In this document: piece by piece, positions 42,086 to 52,945 of the stretch
Layout: every line of letters begins with the position of its first letter
How positions within the stretch are numbered: the stretch's first letter is position 1
Assembly (NCBI RefSeq): GCF_007995085.1
Contig: NZ_VOQS01000003.1
Coordinates: forward strand, 1,550,001 to 1,614,000
DNA from: Paraburkholderia azotifigens
GTDB lineage: Bacteria; Pseudomonadota; Gammaproteobacteria; Burkholderiales; Burkholderiaceae
Length of the DNA stretch: 64,000 nt
Direction: 5' to 3'
Notes under the pieces: model-generated
What the model was told of the DNA's origin: nothing
The model's database searches: none
Seen by the model: the letters and a program-made list of their open reading frames with translations, nothing else
Program-made: the position numbers and the translations under genes

Positions 42086-43666
42086 ATGCAGATTACCGGA
42101 GACATGCTGATCGGTGCGTCGGAGGTGCGCGGCACCAAGGGCACGCTGCGCGCGTTCGACCCGGCGCACAACATGGAAATCGAACCCGAGTTCGGCGCGG
42201 GCGGCGCGGTCGAAGTGGACCGCGCGTGCACGCTGGCCGCGCTCGCGTTCGACACTTATCGTCAAGCGTCGCTCGAAATCCGCGCGCATTTCCTGGAGAC
42301 GATCGCGGAAAACATTCTCGGTCTTGGCGATACGCTGATCGAGCGCGCCCAGGCGGAATCCGCGCTGCCCAAGGCGCGGCTCGAAGGCGAACGCGCGCGC
42401 ACGGTCGGGCAGCTCAAGCTGTTCGCGTCGCTGGTGCGCGAGGGCCGCTGGCTCGCCGCGACGATCGATACCGCTCAGCCGGACCGCAGCCCGCTGCCGC
42501 GTCCCGATCTGCGTCTGCAGAAGATTCCCGTGGGTCCCGTCGGCGTCTTCGGCGCGAGCAATTTCCCGCTGGCCTTTTCCGTGGCTGGCGGCGATACGGC
42601 ATCCGCGCTGGCGGCGGGTTGTCCCGTTGTGGTGAAGGCGCATCCGGCGCATCTGGGTACGTCCGAACTGGTGGGCCGCGCCATTCAGAAAGCGGTTGCC
42701 GATTGCGGTCTGCACGAAGGCGTGTTCTCGCTCGTGGTCGGCGCGGGCAACGAGATCGGCGAAGCGCTCGTCCAGCATCCCGCGATCAAATCGGTCGGTT
42801 TCACGGGTTCGCGTGCGGGCGGCCTCGCGCTCGTGAATCTCGCGCAGAAGCGCCGCGAGCCGATTCCCGTCTTTGCCGAAATGAGCAGCGTCAATCCGTT
42901 CTTCGTGCTGCCGGGCGCGCTCGCGAAGCGCGCGGAGCAGATCGCAACGGGCTTTATCGAATCGGTGACGCTCGGCGTCGGACAGTTCTGCACGAATCCT
43001 GGTCTCGTGTTGATTCTCGAAGGACCGAACAAGCAGACGTTCATCGACGCCGCCGCGAAGGCGCTCGCGCAAAAGAGCGCGCAGACGATGCTCACGCCCG
43101 GCATCGCCAACGCCTACCAGGATGGCGTTTCGCATCGCACGGAACAGCGCGGCGTGCAGAGCATCGCGCGTGGCACGTCGTCGGATGCGACCTGCGCGGC
43201 GTTACCCGCGTTGTTCCAGACTTCCGCGATGCAGTTTCTGACCTCGGCCGAACTCGAAGACGAGATTTTCGGACCGACGTCGCTGATCGTGACGTGCGAC
43301 GACATTGACGAAATGGTGAAGGTGGCGGAGTACCTGGAAGGACAGTTGACGGCAACGCTGCAGATCGAACCCGAGGACTACGACATCGCGCGCCGTCTGC
43401 TGCCCACGCTCGAACGCAAGGCCGGCCGCATTCTGGCGAACGGCTTTCCGACGGGCGTCGAGGTGTCGTACGCGATGGTGCACGGCGGGCCGTTCCCGGC
43501 CACATCCGATCCGCGCGCGACGTCGGTCGGCGCGATGGCCATCGAGCGTTTCCTGCGTCCCGTCTGCTACCAGGATCTGCCCGCCGATCTGCTGCCGCAA
43601 TCGCTGCGCGACGAGAATCCGCTGAAGCTCTGGCGCCTGCGCGACGGCAAGCCCGCGCAGGCTTGA
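42086..43666 (+). CDS. 2-oxoglutarate semialdehyde (2,5-dioxovalerate) dehydrogenase
   Basis: A 526-residue NADP-type aldehyde dehydrogenase. The catalytic Cys302 is in GVGQFCTNPG, the general base Glu265 in FAEMSSVNP and the cofactor Lys184 in VVVKAHPAH. The FAEMSSVNP and GQFCTNPG contexts are those of alpha-ketoglutaric semialdehyde dehydrogenase, the last step of oxidative L-arabinose, D-xylose and glucarate routes, giving 2-oxoglutarate. CAGGAG precedes the ATG at 42086. It is followed by a terminator and then the lactonase gene, in a catabolic cluster. Confidence 0.9.
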   Translation: MQITGDMLIGASEVRGTKGTLRAFDPAHNMEIEPEFGAGGAVEVDRACTLAALAFDTYRQASLEIRAHFLETIAENILGLGDTLIERAQAESALPKARLEGERARTVGQLKLFASLVREGRWLAATIDTAQPDRSPLPRPDLRLQKIPVGPVGVFGASNFPLAFSVAGGDTASALAAGCPVVVKAHPAHLGTSELVGRAIQKAVADCGLHEGVFSLVVGAGNEIGEALVQHPAIKSVGFTGSRAGGLALVNLAQKRREPIPVFAEMSSVNPFFVLPGALAKRAEQIATGFIESVTLGVGQFCTNPGLVLILEGPNKQTFIDAAAKALAQKSAQTMLTPGIANAYQDGVSHRTEQRGVQSIARGTSSDATCAALPALFQTSAMQFLTSAELEDEIFGPTSLIVTCDDIDEMVKVAEYLEGQLTATLQIEPEDYDIARRLLPTLERKAGRILANGFPTGVEVSYAMVHGGPFPATSDPRATSVGAMAIERFLRPVCYQDLPADLLPQSLRDENPLKLWRLRDGKPAQA

Positions 43667-43719
43667 TGCGCGCAGTTTCACGACAACGTAACCAACAATA
43701 ACCAGCAACGACGGCAACA

Positions 43720-43750
43720 CGCCGGGCGTCGATCGACTCGACGCCCGGCG
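43720..43750 (+). terminator. Strong hairpin after the aldehyde dehydrogenase gene
   Basis: A perfect 13-bp stem, CGCCGGGCGTCGA / TCGACGCCCGGCG with loop TCGAC, is followed by TTTGCATTG. It ends only 17 bp before the SMP-30 start, so it terminates the upstream message or controls read-through into the lactonase gene. Confidence 0.7.
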
Positions 43751-43767
43751 TTTGCATTGACAGCGCC

Positions 43768-44718
43768 ATGACAGAACTCAGCCACCCGAACTCCCGACGC
43801 TATCCCGATCCCTCCATCCGCAGTTTCGATCCACGCTTCGATGCATTACGCCTCGCATCGGCTTCCGTCGAATGCCTGTACCAGGGCGCGCGCTGGTCCG
43901 AAGGGCCCGTCTGGTTCGGCGACGGCCGTTATGTGCTGTGGAGCGACATCCCGAACAATCGCATCCTGCGCTGGGACGAAGAAACGGGCGCGGTGACGCC
44001 GTTTCGCCGGCCGTCGAACAATGCGAACGGCAACACACGCGACCGCGAAGGGCGGCTCGTGAGCTGCGAGCATCTGACGCGGCGTGTCACGCGCACCGAG
44101 TACGATGGCTCGATCACGGTGATCGCCGACGCGTATCAAGGCAAGCGCTTCAATTCGCCGAACGATGTGATCGTCAAATCGGACGGCTCCATCTGGTTCA
44201 CCGATCCCTCGTTCGGTATCGACAGTTTCTACGAAGGCGAAAAGCAGGAGCCGGAGCTGCCGCAAAACGTGTATCGCGTGGACGGGCAGACGGGCGAAGT
44301 GACGATGGTGTGCGACGAGGTGATCGGACCGAACGGGCTCGCGTTTTCGCCGGACGAGTCCGTGTTGTACATCGTCGAATCGCGTTCGAAGCCGCGCACC
44401 ATCCGTGCATTCGACGTCGCGGACAACGGGCGGTCGCTGACGAACAACCGGGTGCTGATCGACGCGCAGCAGGGCACGCCCGATGGCTTTCGGGTCGACA
44501 TTCACGGCAACCTCTGGTGCGGCTGGGGCATGGGCACTGACGAACTCGACGGCGTGCGCGTGTTTTCGCCGCAAGGCGACGCGCTCGGGCATATCGCGCT
44601 GCCGGAGCGCTGCGCGAACGTCTGCTTCGGCGGCAGGCATCGCAACCGCCTCTTCATGGCGGCGAGTCACGGCCTGTATTCGCTCTATGTGAACACGCAA
44701 GGCGTGCGCGGCGGCTGA
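43768..44718 (+). CDS. SMP-30/gluconolactonase family sugar lactonase
   Basis: A 316-residue six-bladed beta-propeller lactonase of the SMP-30/LRE family. Metal-site segments are visible: LYQGARWSEGPVWFGDGRYVLWSDIPNN (Glu near 38), NSPNDVIVKSDGSIWFTDPSFGI (Asn near 131) and PDGFRVDIHGNLWCGWG (Asp near 240). It opens aldonolactones to aldonates. Next to an arabonate-type dehydratase and the semialdehyde dehydrogenase it is probably the pentonolactonase. No clear Shine-Dalgarno precedes the ATG, which is 17 bp beyond a strong hairpin. Confidence 0.85.
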   Translation: MTELSHPNSRRYPDPSIRSFDPRFDALRLASASVECLYQGARWSEGPVWFGDGRYVLWSDIPNNRILRWDEETGAVTPFRRPSNNANGNTRDREGRLVSCEHLTRRVTRTEYDGSITVIADAYQGKRFNSPNDVIVKSDGSIWFTDPSFGIDSFYEGEKQEPELPQNVYRVDGQTGEVTMVCDEVIGPNGLAFSPDESVLYIVESRSKPRTIRAFDVADNGRSLTNNRVLIDAQQGTPDGFRVDIHGNLWCGWGMGTDELDGVRVFSPQGDALGHIALPERCANVCFGGRHRNRLFMAASHGLYSLYVNTQGVRGG

Positions 44719-44873
44719 CACCCGACGCGGCAAAGTTGCCTAACAAGTGGCCTCTCGGTGTTCTCCCTATGTCGAACGGACGAGTCGCTGAAATCGGCTG
44801 AAATCCTTACCATAAAAGGACTTTAAGAATCTGAAAGCCTGCTCGGCAGTGCAGGCGTCAGGCTAGAATTTGC

Positions 44874-44902
44874 TTGACATCATGTGCGCCCGTTCGTTAT
44901 GT
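44874..44902 (+). promoter_or_regulatory. Promoter of the ABC transporter operon
   Basis: TTGACA (44874-44879), a 17-bp spacer and TTATGT (44897-44902) lie 79 bp before the binding-protein start. This is a good sigma-70 match in an otherwise non-coding gap of 263 bp. Confidence 0.6.
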
Positions 44903-44981
44903 TTCACTCACTAGCAGCCCGTAGTGCGTCACCGCCGCATCCCGTCGGCGGGCGTTCCATACCAAGAGGCGAGGAGACGAA

Positions 44982-46160
44982 ATGGCTTTTTCTGGCAAGT
45001 TGTCAGTTAGGGTAGCGGCAGTGTGCGTGGCAGTCGGTGCTGCCGTCGCAGGGTTCGCACAATCGGCACGAGCGGCCGATCCAGTCACGCTCAACATCGT
45101 CGACGTCGCCGGCGATCTTCAACTGACGCAAAAGGGCTTCGAAGCCTTCAAGGCCAAGTACCCGAATCTCGTTTCCAACATCACCTACACGAACGCACCC
45201 GCGCCGCAACTGCCCGGCAAGATCAAGGCGATGCAGGCAGCCGGCCGTTCCGATATCGACCTCGTTCTGACGGGCACCGACGCGCTCGCCGCCGGTATCG
45301 AACAGAACCTGTGGGTCAAGCTGCTGCCCGACAACAACGCGCAGTTCCCCGGTGTGCTCGACAAATACGCGCCCGGCCCGCGCAAGATGCAGGACGTCGC
45401 GCAGGGCTTCGGCCTCGAAGTCGCCTATATGCCGGCCGGTCCGCTGATCGAGTACAACCCGGCCAAGGTCAGCGATCCGCCCAAGACGCCGGACCAGCTG
45501 CTGCAATGGTGCAAGGCGCATCCGAACAAGCTGATCTACGCGCGTCCCGCCAATTCCGGCCCGGGCCGCACGTTCCTGATGGGCCTGCCGTACGTGCTCG
45601 GCGATAAAGATCCGAAGGACCCCGTCAACGGCTGGGACAAGACCTGGGCGTTTCTCAAGCAGCTGAACGACTGCATTCCTTACTATCCGGGCGGCACGTC
45701 GGCTGTCATGAAGGAACTGGGCGAAGGCACGCGCGACATGACGGTCACCGTGACGGGCTGGGACATCAACCCGCGCGCGCTCGGCATCGTGCCCGCCGAA
45801 TTCAAGGTGCAGGCGTTCGACAACATGACGTGGGTCAACGACGCCCACTACATGGTGATTCCGAAGGGTGTGCCGAAAGAAAAGCTCGACATCCTCTACA
45901 AGCTGATGAACTTCATGCTCGAGCCGACCCAGCAGGCCATGACCTATGACGACGGCTACTTCTATCCGGGCCCGGCCATCAAGGGCGTGACGGAAGCGCA
46001 GGCGCCCGAGCACAGCCAGGAAGTGCTGAAGAAATTCGGCCGTCCGGAATACGCGAAACTGCTGGCCGATCGTCCGCACGTCCAGCCGCTGAGCGCGGCG
46101 GCGATGGTGGCGGCGTTCCAGAAGTGGGACCGCGAAGTGGGCGCGCAAAAGACCAAGTAA
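44982..46160 (+). CDS. ABC transporter periplasmic binding protein
   Basis: A 392-residue extracellular solute-binding protein with a signal peptide (RVAAVCVAVGAAVAGFAQSARA-AD). The mature domain has features of the spermidine/putrescine/iron type (VYLPGKIKAMQAAGRSDIDLVLTGTDALAAGIEQ-like hinge, LMNFMLEPTQQAMTYDDGYFYPGP near the C-terminus). It is the first of four transporter genes (binding protein, ATPase, two permeases) followed by the dehydratase. The context suggests a sugar acid or lactone rather than a polyamine as substrate. Confidence 0.85.
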   Translation: MAFSGKLSVRVAAVCVAVGAAVAGFAQSARAADPVTLNIVDVAGDLQLTQKGFEAFKAKYPNLVSNITYTNAPAPQLPGKIKAMQAAGRSDIDLVLTGTDALAAGIEQNLWVKLLPDNNAQFPGVLDKYAPGPRKMQDVAQGFGLEVAYMPAGPLIEYNPAKVSDPPKTPDQLLQWCKAHPNKLIYARPANSGPGRTFLMGLPYVLGDKDPKDPVNGWDKTWAFLKQLNDCIPYYPGGTSAVMKELGEGTRDMTVTVTGWDINPRALGIVPAEFKVQAFDNMTWVNDAHYMVIPKGVPKEKLDILYKLMNFMLEPTQQAMTYDDGYFYPGPAIKGVTEAQAPEHSQEVLKKFGRPEYAKLLADRPHVQPLSAAAMVAAFQKWDREVGAQKTK

Positions 46161-46337
46161 GCGCATACCGACGCGTACCCGTCGCCGTGCAAAGCGGAAC
46201 TGCCGATGCTGCGCCTCGCGTGCGCGTCGGCGTGTTCGGCCTCGCGCGCGACGGCGTTCGTGACTGAGCTTGCGACCTGAGCTTGTGACGGCGCGCCGCA
46301 TGCCGGCGCGGCCATGCAACATCGTAGGGAAGCGATC

Positions 46338-47417
46338 ATGAAGCATCACTTTGAACAGTTGCGCCTCGAATCGGTCTGCCGCAGTTTCGTGAATACGGAA
46401 GGGCACCCGGTGGCCGCGTTGCAGGGCCTCGACCTGAATATCCGCCGCGGCGAATTCATCGCGCTGCTCGGGCCTTCGGGCTGCGGCAAGTCGACGGCGC
46501 TCAACTGCATTGCCGGCTTGCAGCCGCTGTCGGGCGGCGGCATCTGGCTCGATGAAAAACGTATCGACGTGCTGCCGCCGGAAAAGCGCGGCTTCGGCAT
46601 GGTGTTCCAGAATTACGCGCTGTTTCCGCACATGTCGGTGCTCGACAACGTCGGCTTCGGCCTGAAGATGCGCGGCGTCGGCAAGGCGGAGACGGTGAAG
46701 CGCGCACGCGAAGCGCTGCAGCTCGTGCAACTGGTCGGCCATGAAAAGAAACTTCCGGGCCAGCTGTCGGGCGGCCAGCAGCAGCGCGTCGCGATTGCGC
46801 GCGCCATCGTGATCGAGCCGCCGCTCATCCTGATGGACGAGCCGCTGTCGAATCTCGACACGAAGCTGCGCATCGAAATGCGCGCCGAGATCCGCCGCAT
46901 CCATACGCAACTGGACCGCGCGACCATTTACGTGACGCACGACCAGGACGAAGCGCTGTCGATGGCCGACCGCATCGTCGTGATGAAAGAGGGTGTCGTG
47001 CAGCAGGTCGCGACGCCGAAGGAAGTCTACGGACGTCCGAAGAATCTGCACGTCGCGCGCTTCATGGGCTATCGCAACGTGCTGCCGTTCACGCTCGAAG
47101 GCACGCAGGGCGAAGGCGTGGCCGTTGAGGCGAACGGCGTGCGCCTGACCGGCATGGCCATGGAAGGTTTCAACAGCAAGCGCGTGTCCGTCGCGCTGCG
47201 GCCCGAAGACATGGAGCGCGCCGCGCCCGGTTCCGGGAATGCGTTCGACGCGCAGGTCACGACTGTCGAATACGGCGGCCGCGATTCGCTGATCCGCGTG
47301 AAGAGCGCGTTCGGCGAACTATGGGCGCGCGTCGCGGGCGAGTTTGCCGAAGGCGAGCGCGTCACGCTGTGCGTGCCGCCGTCGCGCACGCTGGTCTACG
47401 ATGGAGAGCCGTCATGA
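46338..47417 (+). CDS. ABC transporter ATP-binding protein
   Basis: A 359-residue importer ATPase: Walker A GPSGCGKST near residue 43, LSGGQQQR near 142, Walker B LILMDEPLSNLD near 160 and the H-loop THDQDE. A C-terminal TOBE-type domain (about 240-359) follows, as in PotA/UgpC-like subunits. The ATG at 46338 has AGGGAAG upstream. Its stop overlaps the first permease start in ATGA, so the two are coupled. It energises the transporter encoded by its neighbours. Confidence 0.92.
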   Translation: MKHHFEQLRLESVCRSFVNTEGHPVAALQGLDLNIRRGEFIALLGPSGCGKSTALNCIAGLQPLSGGGIWLDEKRIDVLPPEKRGFGMVFQNYALFPHMSVLDNVGFGLKMRGVGKAETVKRAREALQLVQLVGHEKKLPGQLSGGQQQRVAIARAIVIEPPLILMDEPLSNLDTKLRIEMRAEIRRIHTQLDRATIYVTHDQDEALSMADRIVVMKEGVVQQVATPKEVYGRPKNLHVARFMGYRNVLPFTLEGTQGEGVAVEANGVRLTGMAMEGFNSKRVSVALRPEDMERAAPGSGNAFDAQVTTVEYGGRDSLIRVKSAFGELWARVAGEFAEGERVTLCVPPSRTLVYDGEPS

Positions 47418-48301
47418 GCACCTTGACGCCCCCGGCCGCATCGGCGCCCGTCGCGCCGCGCGACGGCAAGGCGTGGCTCGTGTCGCCCGCCTTGCTGTTC
47501 ATCCTCGCGCTGTTTGTCTACCCGTTCGTCTATGGCCTCGCGCTGTCGTTCAGCCCGATGGAAGGCGGCGGCATGTGGGCGAACTACGCGAAGTTCTTCA
47601 GCGACACGTCGATGTGGCCGACCATCATCGTCACGCTGAAGCTCGCCGTGCCCGCTACCTTGATCAACGTCGGCGTGTCGGTGCCTGTGGCGTTCGCGCT
47701 GCGCCGACCGTCGCCGTACCAGAAGTTCGTCACGACCTTGCTCGTGATTCCTGTCACGCTCGGCACCGTGCTGATCGCAGACGGCATGCTCACATACTTC
47801 GGTCCGAACGGCTGGTTTCCGCAAGCACTACAAGGGCTGCATCTCTATACCGACGAAGTACGCCTTACGCATAACTTCTGGGGCGTGCTGATCTCGCTCG
47901 TCGTGTCGGGCTTTCCGTTCGCGTTCCTGCTGACGCTGTCGTACGTGACGGGCATCGACCCGACGCTGGCGAGCGCCGCCGCGACGCTCGGCGCGAATCC
48001 GTGGCAGCAGTTCCGTCGGATCTATCTGCCGCTGCTCGTGCCGGGGCTGACGATGGCGGCGTGTCTGTCGTTCGTGCAGGCGTTTTCGGTGTTTCCGTCG
48101 GCGGTGCTGCTGGGCGCGCCCGCGGGTCCGACTCGCGTCATGTCGATCGCCGCTGCCGAGGCAGCATTCGAGAACTACGATTATTCGATGGCGTCGGCGA
48201 TTGCGATCGTGATGGGATTCGTGCAACTGGTGATCGTCGCCGCGATGCTCGGCGCGCGCCGCTTCTTCTATGTTGGACCGGCGACGGGAGGTAAGGGCTG
48301 A
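47414..48301 (+). CDS. ABC transporter permease 1
   Basis: A 295-residue inner-membrane permease with six predicted helices and the EAA loop ASAAATLGANPWQQFRRIYLPLLVPGL near residues 190-216, of the PotB type. It overlaps the ATPase gene by 4 bp, and its stop overlaps the next permease start (TGATG). It forms the heterodimeric channel with permease 2. Confidence 0.92.
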   Translation: MSTLTPPAASAPVAPRDGKAWLVSPALLFILALFVYPFVYGLALSFSPMEGGGMWANYAKFFSDTSMWPTIIVTLKLAVPATLINVGVSVPVAFALRRPSPYQKFVTTLLVIPVTLGTVLIADGMLTYFGPNGWFPQALQGLHLYTDEVRLTHNFWGVLISLVVSGFPFAFLLTLSYVTGIDPTLASAAATLGANPWQQFRRIYLPLLVPGLTMAACLSFVQAFSVFPSAVLLGAPAGPTRVMSIAAAEAAFENYDYSMASAIAIVMGFVQLVIVAAMLGARRFFYVGPATGGKG

Positions 48302-49206
48302 TGCCATCCGATCATCAAGTTGCGCATCCGTGGCCCGCTGCGCCGCAAGGGCAAACGGTGAAATCGATGAAACCGCACGTCAGTCTGCGCGATCGCGTGT
48401 ATAAGGCGCTCGTCTGGGGCGCGATGATTTTCTTCCTGCTCAATATCGTGCTGCTGATCGCGACGGTCGCGGTCAATTCGATTGCGACGCGCTGGTTCGG
48501 CACGCTGCTGCCGCAGGGCTTCACGTTGCACTGGTACGCGCAGGCATGGAACGATTTCCAGCTCGCGGCCGTCTTGTGGGTGACGGTCGAGGTGGTCGGC
48601 GCCGTCGTGCTGCTGTCCATTCTGCTGGGCGTGCCCGCTGCGTACGCGCTGGCGCGCGTGCAGTTTCGCGGCAAGCGTTTCGCGATGCTGGTGTTCCTGC
48701 TGCCGTTGATGGTGCCGCCCGTCACGTACGGCATTCCAATGGCGACCGTGATGTACAAGATCGGGCTCGCAGGCACCTTGAGCGGCGTGATTCTCGCGAA
48801 TCTCGTGCCCGCGCTGCCGTTCGTCATTCTCGTGATGACGCCGTTCATCGAACAGCTCGATCCGAATCTGGAATCGGCGGCGCGCATCTTCGGCGCGAAC
48901 ACGTTTCGCTATTTCCGCCACATCCTGCTGCCGCTGCTGGTGCCGGGCATGCTTGCTGCGGGTCTGCTGGTGCTGGTGCGCACCATCGGCATGTTCGAAT
49001 TGACGTTCTTTACGGCGGGACCGGCGACGCAGACTCTGGTCGTCGCGCTGTACTACGCTGTATTTTCAACAGGCGTGCGTGCGCCGCAATCGATCGACGC
49101 GATGGCGATGATCTATATGGCCATCACGCTGATCTGGGTATTGATTGCGCTGCAGTTCGTGAGCCCGACGCAGATCGTGTCGCGCGTGAAGGAGCAGCGC
49201 CCGTAG
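48301..49206 (+). CDS. ABC transporter permease 2
   Basis: A 301-residue permease with six helices and the EAA loop [27 protein letters not shown] near residues 195-221, of the PotC type. It overlaps permease 1 by one base. A shorter start at 48367 ([15 protein letters not shown]) is possible. The dehydratase gene follows 8 bp downstream, which ties transport to catabolism. Confidence 0.9.
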   Translation: MPSDHQVAHPWPAAPQGQTVKSMKPHVSLRDRVYKALVWGAMIFFLLNIVLLIATVAVNSIATRWFGTLLPQGFTLHWYAQAWNDFQLAAVLWVTVEVVGAVVLLSILLGVPAAYALARVQFRGKRFAMLVFLLPLMVPPVTYGIPMATVMYKIGLAGTLSGVILANLVPALPFVILVMTPFIEQLDPNLESAARIFGANTFRYFRHILLPLLVPGMLAAGLLVLVRTIGMFELTFFTAGPATQTLVVALYYAVFSTGVRAPQSIDAMAMIYMAITLIWVLIALQFVSPTQIVSRVKEQRP

Positions 49207-49214
49207 GAGAAGTT

Positions 49215-50975
<1,761 letters not shown>

Positions 50976-51040
50976 ACGAGAAACAAGGTCTGCGAGCGCA
51001 CGCGCAATGTGCGCCCGCCAACCGACACCGGGCGAAGTGT

Positions 51041-51646
51041 CTAGTACCCGACGCGATACACCCGCCCTGTCTGCGCGCCCTCGACGCTGCGCAGATACGC
51101 CTGCGCGGCTTTCTTCGCATCGACGGGCTCGAAGCCGCGGAAGAACGGCGCATAACTTTCCATCGATTCCGTCAGCACAGTCGGACTGACGACGTTGATG
51201 CGGATGCCGCGCGGCAGTTCGATCGCCGCGCCGCGCACGAAACCTTCGAGCGCGAGGTTCACCGTGGTCGCACTGACGCCAAGCCGGATCGGTTCGTCGG
51301 CGAGAATGCCCGTCGTCAGCGTGAACGAGCCGCCGTCGTTCACGTACTTCTGCGCGGCGAGCACCACGTTGATCTGTCCCATCAGCTTGTCGCGCAGGCC
51401 GACCCAGAACTGCTCGACGCTCATCTCGGGCAGCGGCCCGAAGTGAACCTTGCCGGTGGTCGTGACGACGCCGTCCACCTTGCCGAGGGCTTCGAACAGA
51501 CGTTCGACGCTGGCGGGATCCGTGCTGTCGACCTGATGCGCGCCGCGCGTCGCGCCGACTTCGATCACTTCATGCCGCGCTTTCAATTCGGCGGCGACGG
51601 CCCGGCCGAGCGTGCCCGTTGCGCCGATCACGACGATTTTGCTCAT
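51041..51646 (-). CDS. Short-chain dehydrogenase/reductase
   Basis: A 201-residue small SDR with the N-terminal NADP motif IVVIGATGTLGRAVAAEL. The usual Tyr-x3-Lys is not present: the region after the TTGILADEP strand reads RLGVSATTVNLALEGFVRGAAIEL, with no catalytic Tyr/Lys in place, as in the atypical small SDRs related to YbbO/CsgA-like proteins. It is convergent with the dehydratase gene and not part of that operon. Substrate unknown; catalytic activity is uncertain because of the missing motif. Confidence 0.8.
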   Translation of the reverse strand: MSKIVVIGATGTLGRAVAAELKARHEVIEVGATRGAHQVDSTDPASVERLFEALGKVDGVVTTTGKVHFGPLPEMSVEQFWVGLRDKLMGQINVVLAAQKYVNDGGSFTLTTGILADEPIRLGVSATTVNLALEGFVRGAAIELPRGIRINVVSPTVLTESMESYAPFFRGFEPVDAKKAAQAYLRSVEGAQTGRVYRVGY

Positions 51647-51815
51647 CTTCCGCTCCGTGGATGAAATTGCACCGATTGTGCTGACCGTTTCAATCGGGAA
51701 AAAGATGTGCGCGCGACGAAGTCATGAAACCGGCAGTTTCGAATCGCATGCACTTTCGATCGATACAGACATCATGTGACGCGCCTTCGGGATGACGCGT
51801 CACATGACAAACCGC

Positions 51816-52265
51816 TCATTTCACGCGTTCGAGTTCGATCAGGCGAGTAGGTCGCTGGTGATTGAGCGCGTAGTGGATGCGGCCGCGCAGCCGCTCGCCT
51901 GCCTGCGTTCGCGGTTCGTGAAAGCGGTCGTCGAATTGCTCGACGACCTCGGGTGCCGTCATGCCCTTGTCGATCAAGCGATAGCCGGGCTCCAGCGCGA
52001 GCAGCAGATGGTTTCCGCCGATGCGGCTGTCGAATCCCGCCACTTCCGCATAGGGATCGTCGGGGACGCTGTTGACGAGCGATGCATTGCTCGTGGTGAT
52101 TTCGTCGGGGCCGATCGGCGCTTGGCCCGCGATGCGCGCGGCCTCGTGGTTCTTGCTGTCGGTATCGACCGTGCTGTCATGCGTGCGGTCGTTATGCATT
52201 TCGGCGCTGCGTGCGACGTCGGTGCCCGATTGCGTCGCCGGTACTTTACGGGTGTTGAGGCTCAT
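51816..52265 (-). CDS. Small hypothetical protein, possibly DUF3005
   Basis: A 149-residue hydrophilic protein from the ATG at 52265, which has an AGGAGG ribosome binding site; the longer frame to 52523 is not supported. The middle (SLVNSVPDDPYAEVAGFDSRIGGNHLLLALEPGYRLIDKG) looks folded, and the N-terminal 50 residues are polar and probably disordered. From memory it resembles the DUF3005 proteins of Burkholderia, but this is tentative. No membrane segment or signal peptide. Function unknown. Confidence 0.7.
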   Translation of the reverse strand: MSLNTRKVPATQSGTDVARSAEMHNDRTHDSTVDTDSKNHEAARIAGQAPIGPDEITTSNASLVNSVPDDPYAEVAGFDSRIGGNHLLLALEPGYRLIDKGMTAPEVVEQFDDRFHEPRTQAGERLRGRIHYALNHQRPTRLIELERVK

Positions 52266-52343
52266 TTGACGCCCTCCTTTTACTGATGCCCTAAAGCATA
52301 GGATAGGAGCAAAAGTTGTTCCGCGTGAGCGCCCGATTACCTG

Positions 52344-52369
52344 GCGAAGCGCGCGCGACGGCGCTTCGC
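52344..52369 (+). terminator. Hairpin with downstream T-tract
   Basis: GCGAAGCGC - GCGCGACG - GCGCTTCGC, a perfect 9-bp stem, is followed 11 nt later by TTTTTT. No plus-strand gene ends here, so it may be an attenuator in the leader of the 77-codon gene downstream or a chance structure. Confidence 0.35.
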
Positions 52370-52525
52370 GCAAGCCGAAATTTTTTACGAATTTTTTTGG
52401 TGGACGCTCTTTTCCTACAGAGTATGATTCTGGTTCGAGTGCAGCAAGACCACATAACAGCACGATCACGGCGGTCTCGGCGATTGCTTCGATACACGGC
52501 ATCGCACTCGCAAAAAGGACCATCT

Positions 52526-52594
52526 ATGAAGCAGTCAGGGGCGGGTGACTCATGCACGTTGATGCTGCATTCACACATCGTGGCTACTTGCTGA
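52526..52594 (+). CDS. 22-codon leader reading frame
   Basis: An ATG at 52526 with a good ribosome binding site (AAAAAGGA) opens a 22-codon frame, starting MKQSGAGDSC, that stops at 52594, overlapping the first 43 bases of the 77-codon gene in another frame. The 77-codon gene has only a weak site of its own, so translation of the leader may deliver ribosomes to it. The peptide shows no family. Confidence 0.35.
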   Translation: MKQSGAGDSCTLMLHSHIVATC

Positions 52595-52785
52595 ACTGTG
52601 CGCCGGCGCGTGCAGGCGATGGAACTTGGCAACCGTATGTCGTCGTCTCGCGCTCCAGCGATGGCGAACTGGTCGCCAACCGCTTCTTCCCCACCGATCT
52701 CCGCTTTACCGACGAAGCCGCTGCTATCGCCCATGCTCGCGACTGGGCAGTGCGCTGGATCGACGCAAGCAGTATCACCGTCTAG
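52552..52785 (+). CDS. Small hypothetical protein
   Basis: A 77-residue protein with the sequence pattern GYLLNCAPARAGDGTWQPYV followed by VVSRSSDGELVANRFFPTD and a helical C-terminus (DEAAAIAHARDWAVRWIDA). This looks like a small alpha/beta domain common as a hypothetical protein in Burkholderia. An in-frame stop at 52546 fixes the start at 52552 or later. TATGAT at 52423 may be its -10 box. Function unknown; single-gene unit before the serine acetyltransferase. Confidence 0.7.
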   Translation: MHVDAAFTHRGYLLNCAPARAGDGTWQPYVVVSRSSDGELVANRFFPTDLRFTDEAAAIAHARDWAVRWIDASSITV

Positions 52786-52945
52786 TCCGTCATCTGCTAC
52801 GCACTGCCGCGCATGCAACGGCCTCGTCTGCGTGAGCCATTCCTTATGCGAATCGCACACACGCCCGACGGCGCGTGGCGAAACGCGGTAATCTCTGGGG
52901 ACAATTCACTTTCGTTGCGCTCGAAGCGCGACTGCCGTCCTCGCC

